64,000 nucleotides of DNA from Vermamoeba vermiformis (taxonomy: Eukaryota > Tubulinea > Echinamoebida): the NCBI GenBank assembly GCA_045837725.1, contig JBEWZL010000084.1, positions 496,001 to 560,000 on the forward strand, written 5' to 3'. The translations under genes and the position numbers were made by a program. The notes beneath the pieces are model-generated. The model was given only the letters and a program-made list of their open reading frames with translations, was not told the origin of the DNA and searched no databases. Each line of letters opens with the position of its first letter. Position 1 is the stretch's first letter. Positions 32,942 through 44,168 of this stretch are shown piece after piece.

Positions 32942-35434
32942 ATGCGATTCCACCTCGGCATATTAATAACCCTGTTTATTGCAGTGGCGGTGGCTCAACT
33001 GCCCACTAGAACGGTGAAGTTGGCGATTAGTGTTTCCACGCAAACCGCTTCATCCTTTCTGAATACTAACGGCAAAGCTGTACTTGGTGGCTTGGAGTTC
33101 TTTGCTCAACGAGCCAACAGTTGGAATATTACTGCTGACAACCAAACTATCCAGTTCACTGTTACACATCTCGAAGACTATGGCAACAGCTCGATCGTCG
33201 TACAAAACTACAAAACTTTCTTAAACGATTCTACTGTGGACTACATGTTCGGTCCGGTGACCTCTCCGCTCAGCAGATCTGCCAAGTCGGTCACAGAACC
33301 AGCAAAAAGACTGCTTATTGGTACAAAAGTCGGATCTCAGTCGTTTTATTCTGGCGCCGATTATTCCTTCTCAGTCACGACTAGCCCTCCTCGTTACGCA
33401 ACTACTACACTTCCCGAGTTCCGCATTAACAAAATTAGAAAGATTATTGTGGTGGTGGAACAAACCCCTTTTCAAATCGACATTGGCAATGGATTTGTGG
33501 TCAACGGCAAAGACTACGACGTAACTGTGGTCACACCACTCATCCCTGTGCTCTCCGACACTTTGAACGGCATTGACGACGCATTTATCAAGAATATTAC
33601 GGATACCGTAAAGATGGTGCGTGACATGGATACACCGGAGAATGCAATCGATGCCGTGGCTGTGATGAGCTTCAGCAATGTCGGCAAGCAGTTCTTGATT
33701 GCCATGCGTGATTTGGACTACACACCGAAAGCCATCTACATTAGCGCGCTGTTCATTCCCGACTTCCAGACTTACGATCCCGAACTCACTGCTTACGTGA
33801 GCGGATGCGACGTCATGGCTCCTGGCATCAATTTCTTTGATAACTACTTTACCTCTTACACTCAATTCATCGAAGATTACAACGCTGCTAACCCCGGAGC
33901 CAACGCAGACGCAAACCACGCGATCGGTACGCAACTAAAAATAGAATTCAAAATTTTAAATTTATGTTCGGCTCTTTCGGACAATTGCTTTGATGATGCG
34001 ATTGTGTTGTTGTATTAAATGATTCGCATACTAATTTAGTTTTGTAGGTGCTGTTGCTGGCCAATTGTTGGCGATCGCCATTAAAAACGCTAAGACTCTA
34101 GATAACGGCGAGGTCACCAAATACTTCAGTCGCTTGAACGAAGAGACGTTCTACGGTCCTATGCAGTTCGCTTCAGATCACGCGCAACTGAGATTCGTGC
34201 CGCTGTTGCAGTTCGTGCCCGAGCCTACGAGCTGGACCGCGCACGCACTGAGCAAGGCTAACTTCACTAACGACATTGTCGTCGTTGGTCCCTCGAGAGT
34301 GCAAGTCGTAAGTAAACCCTAAATATATATTTACCGCCAGTCTAAATATGGCACCGGGATTAACCGAGATTTCACTTGCCAAATTAGGACGACTTTGTGT
34401 ACCCCATCCCGACCTGGTCAGAGCGCGTGTACAACCCTCAAATTGCACCAGCCGAGTGGGCCATGTTCGCGCTGGCCATTGCAGGCAGTGTGTTCTCCAT
34501 CGTGCTCATGATCTACATTGCCATTCACCGCAACAACAAAGTCATTCGCGGCTCATCGGCACTCTTCTTGGGCTACCTGTTGTTCGGCACACTGCTCTCC
34601 TACGCCTCGATCTTCACTGGCAACTTGAATGCGATCAGTGTAGGTACCTGCGTGCTGACCCCGCTCTTCTTGGGCATTGGCTTCACCATCACGTTTGGCT
34701 CGCTGTTCGCCAAGTCGTGGCGCATCCACTCGCTGTACAACGACAAGACCCTCACTATTCGCGCCATCACCGACACGAAGCTCACCATCATCACTGCTGT
34801 CGTCGTCGCGGTGGAGGTCGTCATTTGCATCATCATTGCCATATTTGGCAGTGAAGTCCAGCTCGTGGTGACAGATCCGCACCGTCCCTCGCTGTGGTAC
34901 CAGAGCTGCAATGTCGACATGATCCTCTCGCCTGTCTCGTGGTCCTTTGTCATCATAGCCCTCGGATACAACGCGGTGGTCATGGCCTACGGTGTCTATC
35001 TCGCCATTCGCATCCGCTCCGTGCCGCACAAGGTGTACAACGAGTCACGTCAGCTCGCGTTTGTGATCTACGCGCTCGTCGTGCTCGCGGCCCTCATTGT
35101 CGCGCTGCAGTTCATCCCATCGATCAATCGCGTCGAGAAGTACGTCATCAGATCTGTCGGCATTGTGGTGGCCAACTTGACGACCATCATCGTGATCATC
35201 GGCAACAAGCTGCACATGATGCGCCGCTTGAAGGACAACAAGGACGAGTCGTTCAGATCAGATCGCAGCATGAACATGACGTCCGTCAACACCAACAGCA
35301 GCGACAACACCAAGCTCGAACAAGAGAACGAAGAGCTGCGCAAAGAGGTGGAGAAGTTGAAGGCCGAATTGAGTGCTGTGAAGAAGCAACAACAAGCTGA
35401 CGATAACAGCAGCGAGGCTCGTCCTGAAGTTTAA
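32942..35434 (+). CDS. Class C (7tm_3) receptor with LIV-binding-protein-type ectodomain
   Basis: Three exons (32942-33926, 34048-34307, 34388-35434) give 763 residues. Signal peptide (LITLFIAVAVAQL), then about 450 residues of a type I periplasmic-binding fold like the ANF/LIVBP ectodomains of glutamate and GABA-B receptors, several N-glycosylation sites, then seven hydrophobic helices starting WAMFALAIAGSVFSIVLMI and ending near IVVANLTTIIVIIGNKLHM. The cytosolic tail ends in a coiled coil (LEQENEELRKEVEKLKAEL), as in GABA-B receptors where it mediates pairing. No Cys-rich domain lies between ectodomain and helices, again GABA-B-like. Ligand unknown. Confidence 0.88.
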
Positions 35435-35733
35435 TATTCGTATTAATAATTATTTCTAATTTTGTCAGATGTAGTTCTTGATTGACTTGAACTGCATGAC
35501 AAGTACAATGCTTCACCATCATGTGTTATATTAAATATTAATTTGTTGGAATATTGAATATTTCTCATTGATCCACACACGGAGAAACTTCCGAGACAGC
35601 GAGCAGTGACGAGTTATATTTAGCAGCAGATACCGAGGAATATAATTTAGTTGTGCTGTTGCATCAGGGCAGTGAATCAACAAGATTTAAGTCGCTTCAA
35701 TTGCCCACTGCTCATTCAATTCAACCCCCAGTC

Positions 35734-36450
35734 ATGTCCGCACACACACTGCTCGTAGTATTGTTGGGCGCAACACTCGCGCTCAACACCGTGCACGCTG
35801 CGTATCAGTACCCGCTCTACACCGACGCGCGCTGGAAGAACTTCCGCGATGACATTCCCTTCCACATCCGTGCTGAAAACATGCGCGCAGCACTGGCCGT
35901 GCAGTTGCGAGGGCAAGGTCCGTGCCCATTCGGTGCATTTGGCGCGCTTGTCGTCAACCGCACTTCAAATGAAGTGATCTGCATGAACAGTGGCCAGCGA
36001 GAGGCCCCCAAGAACCCTGCGCTGCACGCTGAGAATGCCGCATTGAACAACTGCTCGGATATATTCAGAAATCAATACGGCATCACCAACATTGGCCAAA
36101 GACCTGACATCTGGAACCAACTCGACATGTATGCCACTGGTGAACCCTGTCCTATGGATTGTGGTGCACTGTTGTGGGCCAAGTTTAACACAGTCGTGTG
36201 GTCCGTCAGCATTCCAAAGCTGATCGAGAAGGGTTTTCAACAGATGAACATCCAATGCAAAGAGATTGCAGAGACATGGAAAGAGAACGATTATCCTACG
36301 CGCTGGATTGGTAACTTCTTGGAAGATGAAATCGTGCCCTATTTCTCTTGGCAATACGACCAAGAAGCGCGTTGCCCTTTCGGATGCCGCCGAGTTCCTA
36401 ATCCCAACGCACCCAGTTCTACTACATGTGCTGACGATCCCCGATATTAG
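35734..36450 (+). CDS. Secreted cytidine/guanine-deaminase-like protein
   Basis: Single exon, 238 residues. Signal peptide of about 22 residues (TLLVVLLGATLALNTVHA). The deaminase zinc motifs are visible: PALHAENAAL with His98-Ala-Glu100, and GEPCPMDCGALLWAKF around Cys139 and Cys143. The second motif is normally Pro-Cys-x2-Cys; here three residues separate the Cys. A further Cys-rich tail (ARCPFGCRR) may form disulphides outside the cell. Cytosolic relatives deaminate guanine, cytidine or tRNA adenosine; an extracellular member would act on released nucleosides or nucleic acid, or may only bind them. It lies between two class C receptor genes. Confidence 0.8.
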   Translation: MSAHTLLVVLLGATLALNTVHAAYQYPLYTDARWKNFRDDIPFHIRAENMRAALAVQLRGQGPCPFGAFGALVVNRTSNEVICMNSGQREAPKNPALHAENAALNNCSDIFRNQYGITNIGQRPDIWNQLDMYATGEPCPMDCGALLWAKFNTVVWSVSIPKLIEKGFQQMNIQCKEIAETWKENDYPTRWIGNFLEDEIVPYFSWQYDQEARCPFGCRRVPNPNAPSSTTCADDPRY

Positions 36451-36723
36451 ATTTGTCAACCTCTACTGTTGTATAATTAAATATAGAGAAAATAAAAGTG
36501 AATTTAAGCAAAGTTAAGTTATTCCGCCTTTAAATTGCAATACTCCGCTCACATTTTATTGGATTGACAACGTTAGCTCGAGTACAATGATGTAGTAACG
36601 ATTTTAATGTTATTCTGGGTATTTTATTCAAGTCAAAATCAAATCCAGCGTTTTTCCGCAAAACTAATGTACAAAATATTCGAACCACTGCTATCATACA
36701 ATATATAGATGACTGTATATATG

Positions 36724-38751
36724 TTAAGGCTCCATCTCCTCGCCTTCGTTGCTCTGCGTGGTGTGTTCCGTGGTGACAGTGTTCTGTTTGCCGCTGTGCT
36801 GCGTGGTGGATGTGCCTCCCGACACGTGACGCGCAGACATGCGTTTGTCACCCTTGATATTCAATCGCCACACCTTTGGTCCGAACACAAAGCCCAACAG
36901 ACTCATCGAGACAGCAAATATGCTGATGGTGAATGCACCGACCTCGGCCAACAAGTTGTACGTGACCATGAAGTTGACCATGAGCGTGAAGACCGCGAAC
37001 AGCACGGTGACCATGATGCACCAGCCAATCTCTTTGGACTCTTTGTACTGCTTGAACTGACTCTTGATGTCGCGCGTCTTGTACGAGACCACGGTGCCGA
37101 TGATGAGCAGCACACCCTTGGGCACGAAAAAGATCACCACGGGCCAGACACCGACCGAGCGACACGCCAAGTAGAGCTGATTGGTGCTCAAGAACGGCGA
37201 GTCCGTCACTTGCACCACGCGCATGGGATCGATGGCCTGCCACAGAATCAGAATCACCACCTCCAAGCTCAGCATGGGGAAGATGCCCTTCAAGATGAGC
37301 GCGCGATCCGAGTCCGCAATCTTGGTGTCGAGTGAACTCACGCTGAAGATGCGCCAGATGCGATAGTTCTTCACGATGAGACCGCCGTAGCTGATGGAGA
37401 AGCCGAGGCCACCGAGCCAGGCGCGCAACATGCAGAACGAGTCCGTGGGTCTGCCGAGCCAGAAGTAGCTGCTGAGTGCGCCCAAGATGACGCCGACCAG
37501 CACCAGCACGCAGAAGATGTACGCGGAGGAGCGAATGACGACCGTGTTGCGATAGACGAGCGTGTCGATGATCATGCACACCGCGAGCAGCATCACCACG
37601 CCGTTCAAGATGAGCACGGCCAGACCCAGGCCCTCGTCGTAGTGCACGTAGATCTCAGTCGTGATGTCGGCCAGCGTCAAGTTGCGCGGATTGTACACGC
37701 CCTCAAAGTACTTGCGCTGCGTGCGCGCCTCATTAGGGGTCATGCAGGTCAAGTTCGTGGTGCGCGGGAAGTAGTTGGCCAAGTCGCCGCAGAACACCAT
37801 GTCCGTCTTGGCAGCAATGGCGTTCTTGGCCGCAGTGACCGCGCGCTCAAAGTCGTTGGGTGCTAGCGTGGAGAAGGCACTCAGCTGCATCAACTTGTCG
37901 AAGCCGTACTGCAGCTCCACGCCGCCCTGGAAGGTGTTGTTCAGAATGCTGTACACGACTGTCTCGTAGATGTACAGCCAGTCATATACGACGGAGAATA
38001 GGACGTTCTCGTTGATGTCGTATCTGAAGTCCGCCGCGATGCCGACCACGTCGATCTGCTTGACTTTGGCCCACTCGTCCAGCGCGTACTGGCCTTGACT
38101 GATGCCGCAATCAACACCGAACTGATCGACCATGTAGTCGGCGGAGGCACGTTCAATGGGCGGATTGTAAAAGTCGTTCGTGTACATGAGGATCACTTGC
38201 ACATCTGGATTCGCTTTGCGTGCACCGGCGTAGACAGAGTTAGCAATGGCCCAGCTGTTGCCAGTGGGTGAGAGCGACACGAGACCAATCACTCCGCTCT
38301 TAGTGCGCATGCCGCACGCTTGACCAGCGAGGTAATAGGATTCAATGGGGATGGGGCCGGCATTGATCGAGTTGGGCATGGAGGAGTTGGCCTTGGCACC
38401 AAAGGACAGAATGTGCTGATTGGGGAAGCGATAGGCGAGGTCTACAGGGGTCTGCGCGTAGTCACTGCTCGTCGTCACCACGAGCTCGATCTGCTCCTGG
38501 TTGAGGATGTCGGTGAAGGTCTGCGTCAAGTTGTTCTGGTCGTAAGATTGAAATATCTGGCACGTAGAGTCAATGCCGCTGTTGACGAGGGTGCGGTGCA
38601 GGGTAGCACGGGCCATTTCGTGTGTTCTGGACCACGCATCTTGTCCGATCGGATCGGAATACGCGACCAACATATTGAACTGCACCGCGCAAATGTTGCT
38701 CATATACAATGCAGTGCACAGGACTGTGAGTAGTGCGTGGAATGCGCGCAT
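36724..38751 (-). CDS. Class C (7tm_3) receptor with PnrA/BMP-type ectodomain
   Basis: Intronless, 675 residues. Signal peptide (LTVLCTALYMSNICA), then a BMP/PnrA-type nucleoside or simple-sugar binding domain: NMLVAYSDPIGQDAW, HILSFGAKANSSMPNS, VIGLVSLSPTGNSWA, DVVGIAADFRYDINENV. Seven helices follow from LAVLILNGVVMLLAVCMII to AFTISIFAVSMSLLGFVFG. Receptors with this combination are the Dictyostelium Grl type. The tail is short and polar with no coiled coil. It differs from its neighbour at 32.9 kb in ectodomain family, introns and tail, so the two are not a recent duplication. PnrA proteins bind purine nucleosides in bacteria, which makes a nucleoside ligand possible. Confidence 0.9.
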   Translation of the reverse strand: MRAFHALLTVLCTALYMSNICAVQFNMLVAYSDPIGQDAWSRTHEMARATLHRTLVNSGIDSTCQIFQSYDQNNLTQTFTDILNQEQIELVVTTSSDYAQTPVDLAYRFPNQHILSFGAKANSSMPNSINAGPIPIESYYLAGQACGMRTKSGVIGLVSLSPTGNSWAIANSVYAGARKANPDVQVILMYTNDFYNPPIERASADYMVDQFGVDCGISQGQYALDEWAKVKQIDVVGIAADFRYDINENVLFSVVYDWLYIYETVVYSILNNTFQGGVELQYGFDKLMQLSAFSTLAPNDFERAVTAAKNAIAAKTDMVFCGDLANYFPRTTNLTCMTPNEARTQRKYFEGVYNPRNLTLADITTEIYVHYDEGLGLAVLILNGVVMLLAVCMIIDTLVYRNTVVIRSSAYIFCVLVLVGVILGALSSYFWLGRPTDSFCMLRAWLGGLGFSISYGGLIVKNYRIWRIFSVSSLDTKIADSDRALILKGIFPMLSLEVVILILWQAIDPMRVVQVTDSPFLSTNQLYLACRSVGVWPVVIFFVPKGVLLIIGTVVSYKTRDIKSQFKQYKESKEIGWCIMVTVLFAVFTLMVNFMVTYNLLAEVGAFTISIFAVSMSLLGFVFGPKVWRLNIKGDKRMSARHVSGGTSTTQHSGKQNTVTTEHTTQSNEGEEMEP

Positions 38752-39949
38752 TGATGCAGAACAGCTGGTGAGGCACGTCAGTTAGTACGGTGCAGCACTA
38801 AGGTCTAGATGTGTGCTTACAATTAATTCAACGAGTGCGGCAATTGAGAACAAGTGCGCTGTGTGGTCACTCGTCGCTCAATGATAACTGAAATGATCAT
38901 AATTTTGTGTCTGGAATAAAATCGCGCTGACGAGTGCTTGTCACGGTGAATTCTCGACCAGGGCTGCAATCAGTTGAGTTGTTCCGCTGCTGCGTGCACA
39001 TTGGTAAATTACAAGCGCGTGGCTAGCATAGGCATATATATATGTAGCTAGTGCCTAGTCGCGGGGCCCATGGATGGTGCGGGTCTGAAAGTGCTCTGTC
39101 CGCGCACCGAGCTGTCCCACTGCCGTATACTCGGATATACTGGCATCGCAGCCTCACTCGCAGCTGCGTGTCGCGAGGTGCTAGGTGTGCAGTGCGCGTG
39201 CGGGGCTGTGGTGTGCGTGTTCCGAGCAGCATCTGTGACAACTGTCTGTCGTGTTGATTGAAAGATGAGAGCTGTGCAAGCAATGGAATCTTTCCTAATA
39301 TGACCTCCAACCACATTCAATCTAGGAGCTATTCAATATGCATGCGTATCTACGATATAAATAGAAGCGGTTAGTTCCTTTGTGTCAGATCAAGATCGAA
39401 AACGGAAAATCTCAAAAATAAAAGAAAAAAATTAAATCGGATGCGGATAATTACAACCAGCAGTTGTACCGATCGTTCAAGTAAATCAATCGGCATTAAT
39501 TAATGCTGATACAAAAAACAATCAGATCAGCTTGGCAAACAAGTAAATACAAAGGCTCTCAAATTTATTCTTTTGATGCTTTTCATGAATTAGATTTTGT
39601 GAACTAAAATTGAATTGAAAGCCGTTGTAATTTAGACCGCAACCTGAGTGGCATGCCAGGTCCGTGCAGATCACGACTTACCGAGTTGCGTTGTTGGATC
39701 CAACGACAACCGCCATTAGTAACCGCACCGGACAATAGCGGAACAAATGTTACGAATTAACTGCATCAATAATAAATATTCTTCTGTTGTTTCGTTTTGA
39801 ATCACGAATTAAATGATTCAGACGCGTGTTGCGCTGACATTGTGACCACCAGCAGTCAAGTACAATACATATAGTCAATACGTTGCATATTTAGCGAGAG
39901 ATTAGCTTTGCACGGAGAATTATACCCGATCAGGCTTGATTTCGCAAAT
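38752..39949. other. 1.2-kb gap between two minus-strand genes
   Basis: No supported gene. A short inverted repeat (GTTGTTGG ... CCAACGACAAC) lies at about 39690-39710 in an otherwise AT-rich stretch. No tRNA or other RNA gene is recognisable. Confidence 0.4.
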
Positions 39950-40751
39950 TTACAGCGTTATTAGCATTACAGAATACACTACAATTACATACAATACACT
40001 CCTCCAATAATAGAGTCCCTGGTGCTTATTGTGGGCATTCGAAGTGCTGAACGGCGTCAGATTGAACGGAGCAGTAGCCACACCGTTGCAGTGCGTGGTT
40101 CTGTAATTGACGCTGCCAAAGCTCGAATACACAACGCACGTGCTGACATTGGCCTGCACTTGTTCGAAGATGTTGTAGCCACTGCACTCAAAGTCCGCAA
40201 AGTTGTAAAAGCTCGTGCCGTATTGTTGATCGCACTCGTAGAACATGAACGATTGATATGACAAATACGAGGTCTGTATGACGTAGTTGAGGCACACTCC
40301 TGTCTTGCCTGTGGATCGTGTTAGCAAAGGGTCGCTGGAGTTCTGCCAGTCAATTCAGAATTGACATTTACCAATATAAATTGTGTCGTAGAACACACCA
40401 CAATTCGAAGTATTAAACACCATATGAATATCCCATCCTGATCCTGCTCGAGCGAACGATTGTAAGTCAAATCCGTCCGTGTTGGGTGAGAAAGTTGCAT
40501 ATTGTCCGACCGATACTTGCGAGCAAGAGCGTTCCAGCAACGTCTATAATATCAATATAATATTAGTATTAATTATTCACTAATTGTAGCGTTTCTCTCA
40601 CAGATTCGGCGACCACGACACCAATCAGCGCGTGTGCCTCATCACTGCAGTCAGTCGTGTTGTAAATGCGCCACACACCGCGCACTGCACGCACTTCCAG
40701 CACGGCACTCAACAGCAACAGCGCTGTGCACAACACCGTCTGTGCTCTCAT
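39950..40751 (-). CDS. Secreted or surface-anchored Cys-containing protein, unrecognised
   Basis: Three exons (40602-40751, 40372-40543, 39950-40308) give 226 residues. N-terminal signal peptide (TVLCTALLLLSAVLEVRA) and a hydrophobic C-terminus (YYWRSVLYVIVVYSVMLITL) suggest a surface protein held by a tail anchor or GPI. In between are several Cys and Asn-x-Ser/Thr sites (NTTDCS, NTSNCG, NVSTC). Domain family not recognised. Divergent from the LRR gene, 240 bp apart. Confidence 0.75.
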
Positions 40752-40991
40752 GCTGCTCGTTGGTTGAATTCTAGATACAACCGCAACGGGACCAACCCTG
40801 CGGCCCTAGCCAGGATGCATATTTAAGTCTAATATTATGCAGTATTGCCTCAGTGACTTTGGCGCGCATTGGTTCAGTGAAACACTGTCGCGCTGTTCAG
40901 CGAATGCGACCATTCAGCGATTGGGCAATAAGACTTGGGATTGCCGTTCAGTGCGTTTTCTCCTACAATACTAGAGTAAAGGAACACTGCC

Positions 40992-43116
40992 ATGGCGACA
41001 GAAGTACAAGTCGAATCGAGAATCCCCTCGTTGAAGGAAGCTTGTCTAGCTTCCATTTCCACCGATCTGCATCTGTTCAATCAGCTGAAAAAGTTACCAG
41101 CAGAGTTGCGAAGTAATATATTAGTACATGGTGCGAAAAATAAGTTGCTGAAAAAGCGCTGTATTCCCGCAGTGTAAGTCAATTTCGAAATTGAATCCAA
41201 TTCTGAATTGTAATAACTCACCGCATGCAGCACCTACTATTTGCTCGATGAAGACATGACTGAGCTCAGAATGCCCAATCTCGATGAGGTTGATGATACG
41301 TTGCTGGACTTGGGTGAGCCTATAAAACAGATTCGGAACATGAAGCTGCGTTCAAAATCACCTATATTAACAGCACCCTATTCTCAGTGTCACGTCGCTG
41401 CACACAGCTGCGTACAATCGATCTCTCCAAGTGCCTGTACTTCACGCACACAGGCCTCGCGACACTCATCGCTGCGCAGCACTCACTCACGGTACGATGC
41501 AGGAATATAATACAATACTGAATGCATATAATACTGAATGCATATAATACTACTACGAGCACAACTACTAACACCGCTGCCAGTCGCTCAACTTGAGCAA
41601 GTGTGACGCCCTCACTGATCGCGCGCTGCAGTGTTTCCGTTCAGTGAATTCGCTGCGTCACGTGCTGCTGTCGTGCTGCAAACAGATCACTGGCCAGGGC
41701 GTGCTCGATGTCGTGCGCGGGTAAGTACCACGGAGCTGTATTATATATGCATGACCGCAGACTGACCCCGCACAGCTGCGCAGACTTGGTGCAGCTCGAT
41801 GTGTCGCGCAGCATGCAGATCAGTGACAGCGCATTCGCGGAGATATGCGCCGAGATACCGCACGTGCTGCAGCTAAATTTGGAATCGACCTCCATTCAGA
41901 ACATCGCACCGGTATGGTGTCGCGTGACAAGCCAATGACAGCACTGACAGCACTATTTTTAGATCAGCACGCACTGTCAGTCACTGATCTCGCTCAATCT
42001 CGCGCTCTGCATCGGAATTACTCCGCACTCCTTCGACGAATTCATCGCGCACGTGCCCACCACTCTGCGCGTGCTCAACTTGCGCAGCTGTCGCGCCAAT
42101 GTACGAGATAGTCTTCGAGATACATATTTGCAGCTCTAACGGTGCCTTGTATTTGCAGCGCGATGCACTGTTGCAATCCTTGCCTCGTCTCGCCAAGTTG
42201 CGTGAACTGCACTTCTCAGGTGCGCAGAACAGTTGCAATGCTTAAACACGGCACTGACAGCTTGACAGGCACTGGTACCGGCACGGAGGCTGACAATCAC
42301 GTGGTGCGCGAGATTGCAGCGCAGTGCACGCGACTGCAGGTGTTGGATCTGAGTGGCTGCGTGACCATCACCGGTGCGTAGACATCTGCGTTGTATTTGC
42401 ACACATTCTCACGCTCTAACAATAGATGATGCGACACGTGCCATCGCCAAGCACGTGCGCGGACTGCACACGCTGAATCTGTCCATCTGCGTGTCCGTGC
42501 GTGACTGGCGCGTGATTGCGGAGATTGTGCGCGCCAACACAGCACTGCGCTACATTGCACTCTCGGGACTCAAGTGGTGAGTGGTGCGTAGAGGACTCGT
42601 TTCTCTCTCTATATATATCTATACTATATATCTATACACACAGTACTCACCTGCTGTCTAGTCTGAACGATGAGCTCGTGACCGTAATTGCCGAGTGCTG
42701 TCCCAATCTCGAATATGTACGTACCTCATAGATACCCCTATATATGTATATATATATACCTATATGCAACTGTCATAATAACACTCGCACAGCTCTCCCT
42801 GGCCGGTCACTCGCAGATCAGCGACGCAGCCCTCGCGCAGTTAGGACAGCACTGTCGTCAGGTGCGCGAGTTGTGGCTCAAGGGCTGCATGCACGTCACT
42901 GATGCGGGGCTCAAACACTTGGCGCACTGCAAGCAACTGCGAGGGCTCGGACTGTCGGGCATACGCGGCGTAACGGACAGTGCGCTGCAGCAGCTGTGTG
43001 CTGACTGCTGGGGACTGCGCGAGCTCGTGTTGAGTGGCTGTGTGGGTGTAACGGACCAGTGCATCGATCGGCTCAAGCAGCAGCGCGTTGCCGTGTTCAA
43101 ATCTGATCTGCTCTAA
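40992..43116 (+). CDS. AMN1/F-box-type leucine-rich repeat protein
   Basis: About ten exons with introns of 50-80 bp; first exon 40992-41173, last from about 42794 to the stop at 43116. The N-terminal LFNQLKKLPAELRSNIL resembles an F-box. The rest is Cys-containing LRRs (AMN1 subfamily): LRTIDLSKCLYFTHTGL, SLNLSKCDALTDRAL, LQVLDLSGCVTIT, LHTLNLSICVSVRDW, LSLAGHSQISDAAL, RELWLKGCMHVTDAGL, RELVLSGCVGVTDQCI. Such proteins often choose substrates for SCF ubiquitin ligases. One acceptor is CTATTTTTAG (41953-41962). It is the last gene of the GC-balanced part of the window. Confidence 0.8.
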
Positions 43117-43734
43117 TTGCTTGTAATTGCCTTAAAATATAAATGGTGTTCTTGGATTGTAGGACCGTTACTCTTGGTGATTGTTACATAAGTATCACTA
43201 CGTGTTGCATATTAAATTGCGGTACAAATTTCGTTGTACCCTCTGTCGCGTGCGAAAAAATGCGTTATTTTTCACGAAACGCTGATCTGATTCAGTAAGG
43301 GACCACGTGCATTTGCGTTAATCAAAAATTCGTATTGTTGGTGAAGAGGTGTCATGGTAAGGTGCTTTGGTCATATAAAAGCATCTTTTCGCTTTCAGCT
43401 CGAACGGAGGACGGTGAAATAGTAGATCTCTGTTTGTTCTTGTTAGTTGCTCTAAATTGTGCGTACATTTAATGTTATGTAATTAAATCGACCTGAAAGT
43501 GGCGTAGCATGAAGGCAACTGAGTTGATCCGTTGCTTAACCCGCGTTAATTACATTACATTAATTGTACGCACAACTTCGAGCAACTTTATTACGCATAA
43601 GTAAATCGGTCTTAATCGCTTTGTATAGCGTCATTATTACGTACTCAAGGTGTTTGATGACCCTTGCGAATGTCGCAAAATACCGTGGCAAAGGTTCGCG
43701 TGCGCGACGAAATTAGTGTGTTTATTTTCATGAA

Positions 43735-43915
43735 GCCGATTTTTTCGTGAAAGAGGTCAAACTTTGGTCAACGGTGCGTGTCCTTACACGTTAACCCAGG
43801 TTACGTAGATAAAGCGAGCCGAACCAAAAAGACGATTTTTTCATGAAAGAGGTCAAACTTTGGTCAAAATACCGTGTACCTACACGTGTAACCTGGACTT
43901 ACGTAGGTAAAGCGA
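43735..43915. repeat. Direct repeat pair, about 90-bp units
   Basis: GAAAGAGGTCAAACTTTGG occurs near 43750 and again near 43841, each followed by related sequence containing ACACG, AACC and TACGTAG words and ending in GTAAAGCGA or a close variant. The units are adjacent. Confidence 0.65.
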
Positions 43916-43919
43916 TGGG

Positions 43920-44168
43920 ACATCTTTTAAAGCACCTTGTGCACACCACAACGAGACCAGCCAATTTTTGGCAGGACCAGTACAAAGTAAAGTACCGCTG
44001 GTCGGAGATTCCCGAAACCTAGAAAAGCGCTAAATAAATCCGCAATAGATCGCTTTCTTGCGGTATTCCAGAAGGATTCGTACAACTAACCACGGCATCT
44101 ATTAAAGCACCTTGTGCACATCACAACGAGACCAACCAATTTTTGGCAGGAGCAGTACAAAGCAGGCT
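43920..44168. repeat. Direct repeat pair, about 70-bp units 176 bp apart
   Basis: TTAAAGCACCTTGTGCACA is followed by CAACGAGACCA and CCAATTTTTGGCAGGA at 43927-43985 and again at 44103-44160. Copies differ at a few positions. Confidence 0.7.

Noticed and set aside
39690-39710. Possible structured RNA at an inverted repeat
   Set aside because: Only a short imperfect stem; no match to tRNA, snRNA or other RNA that I can recognise.
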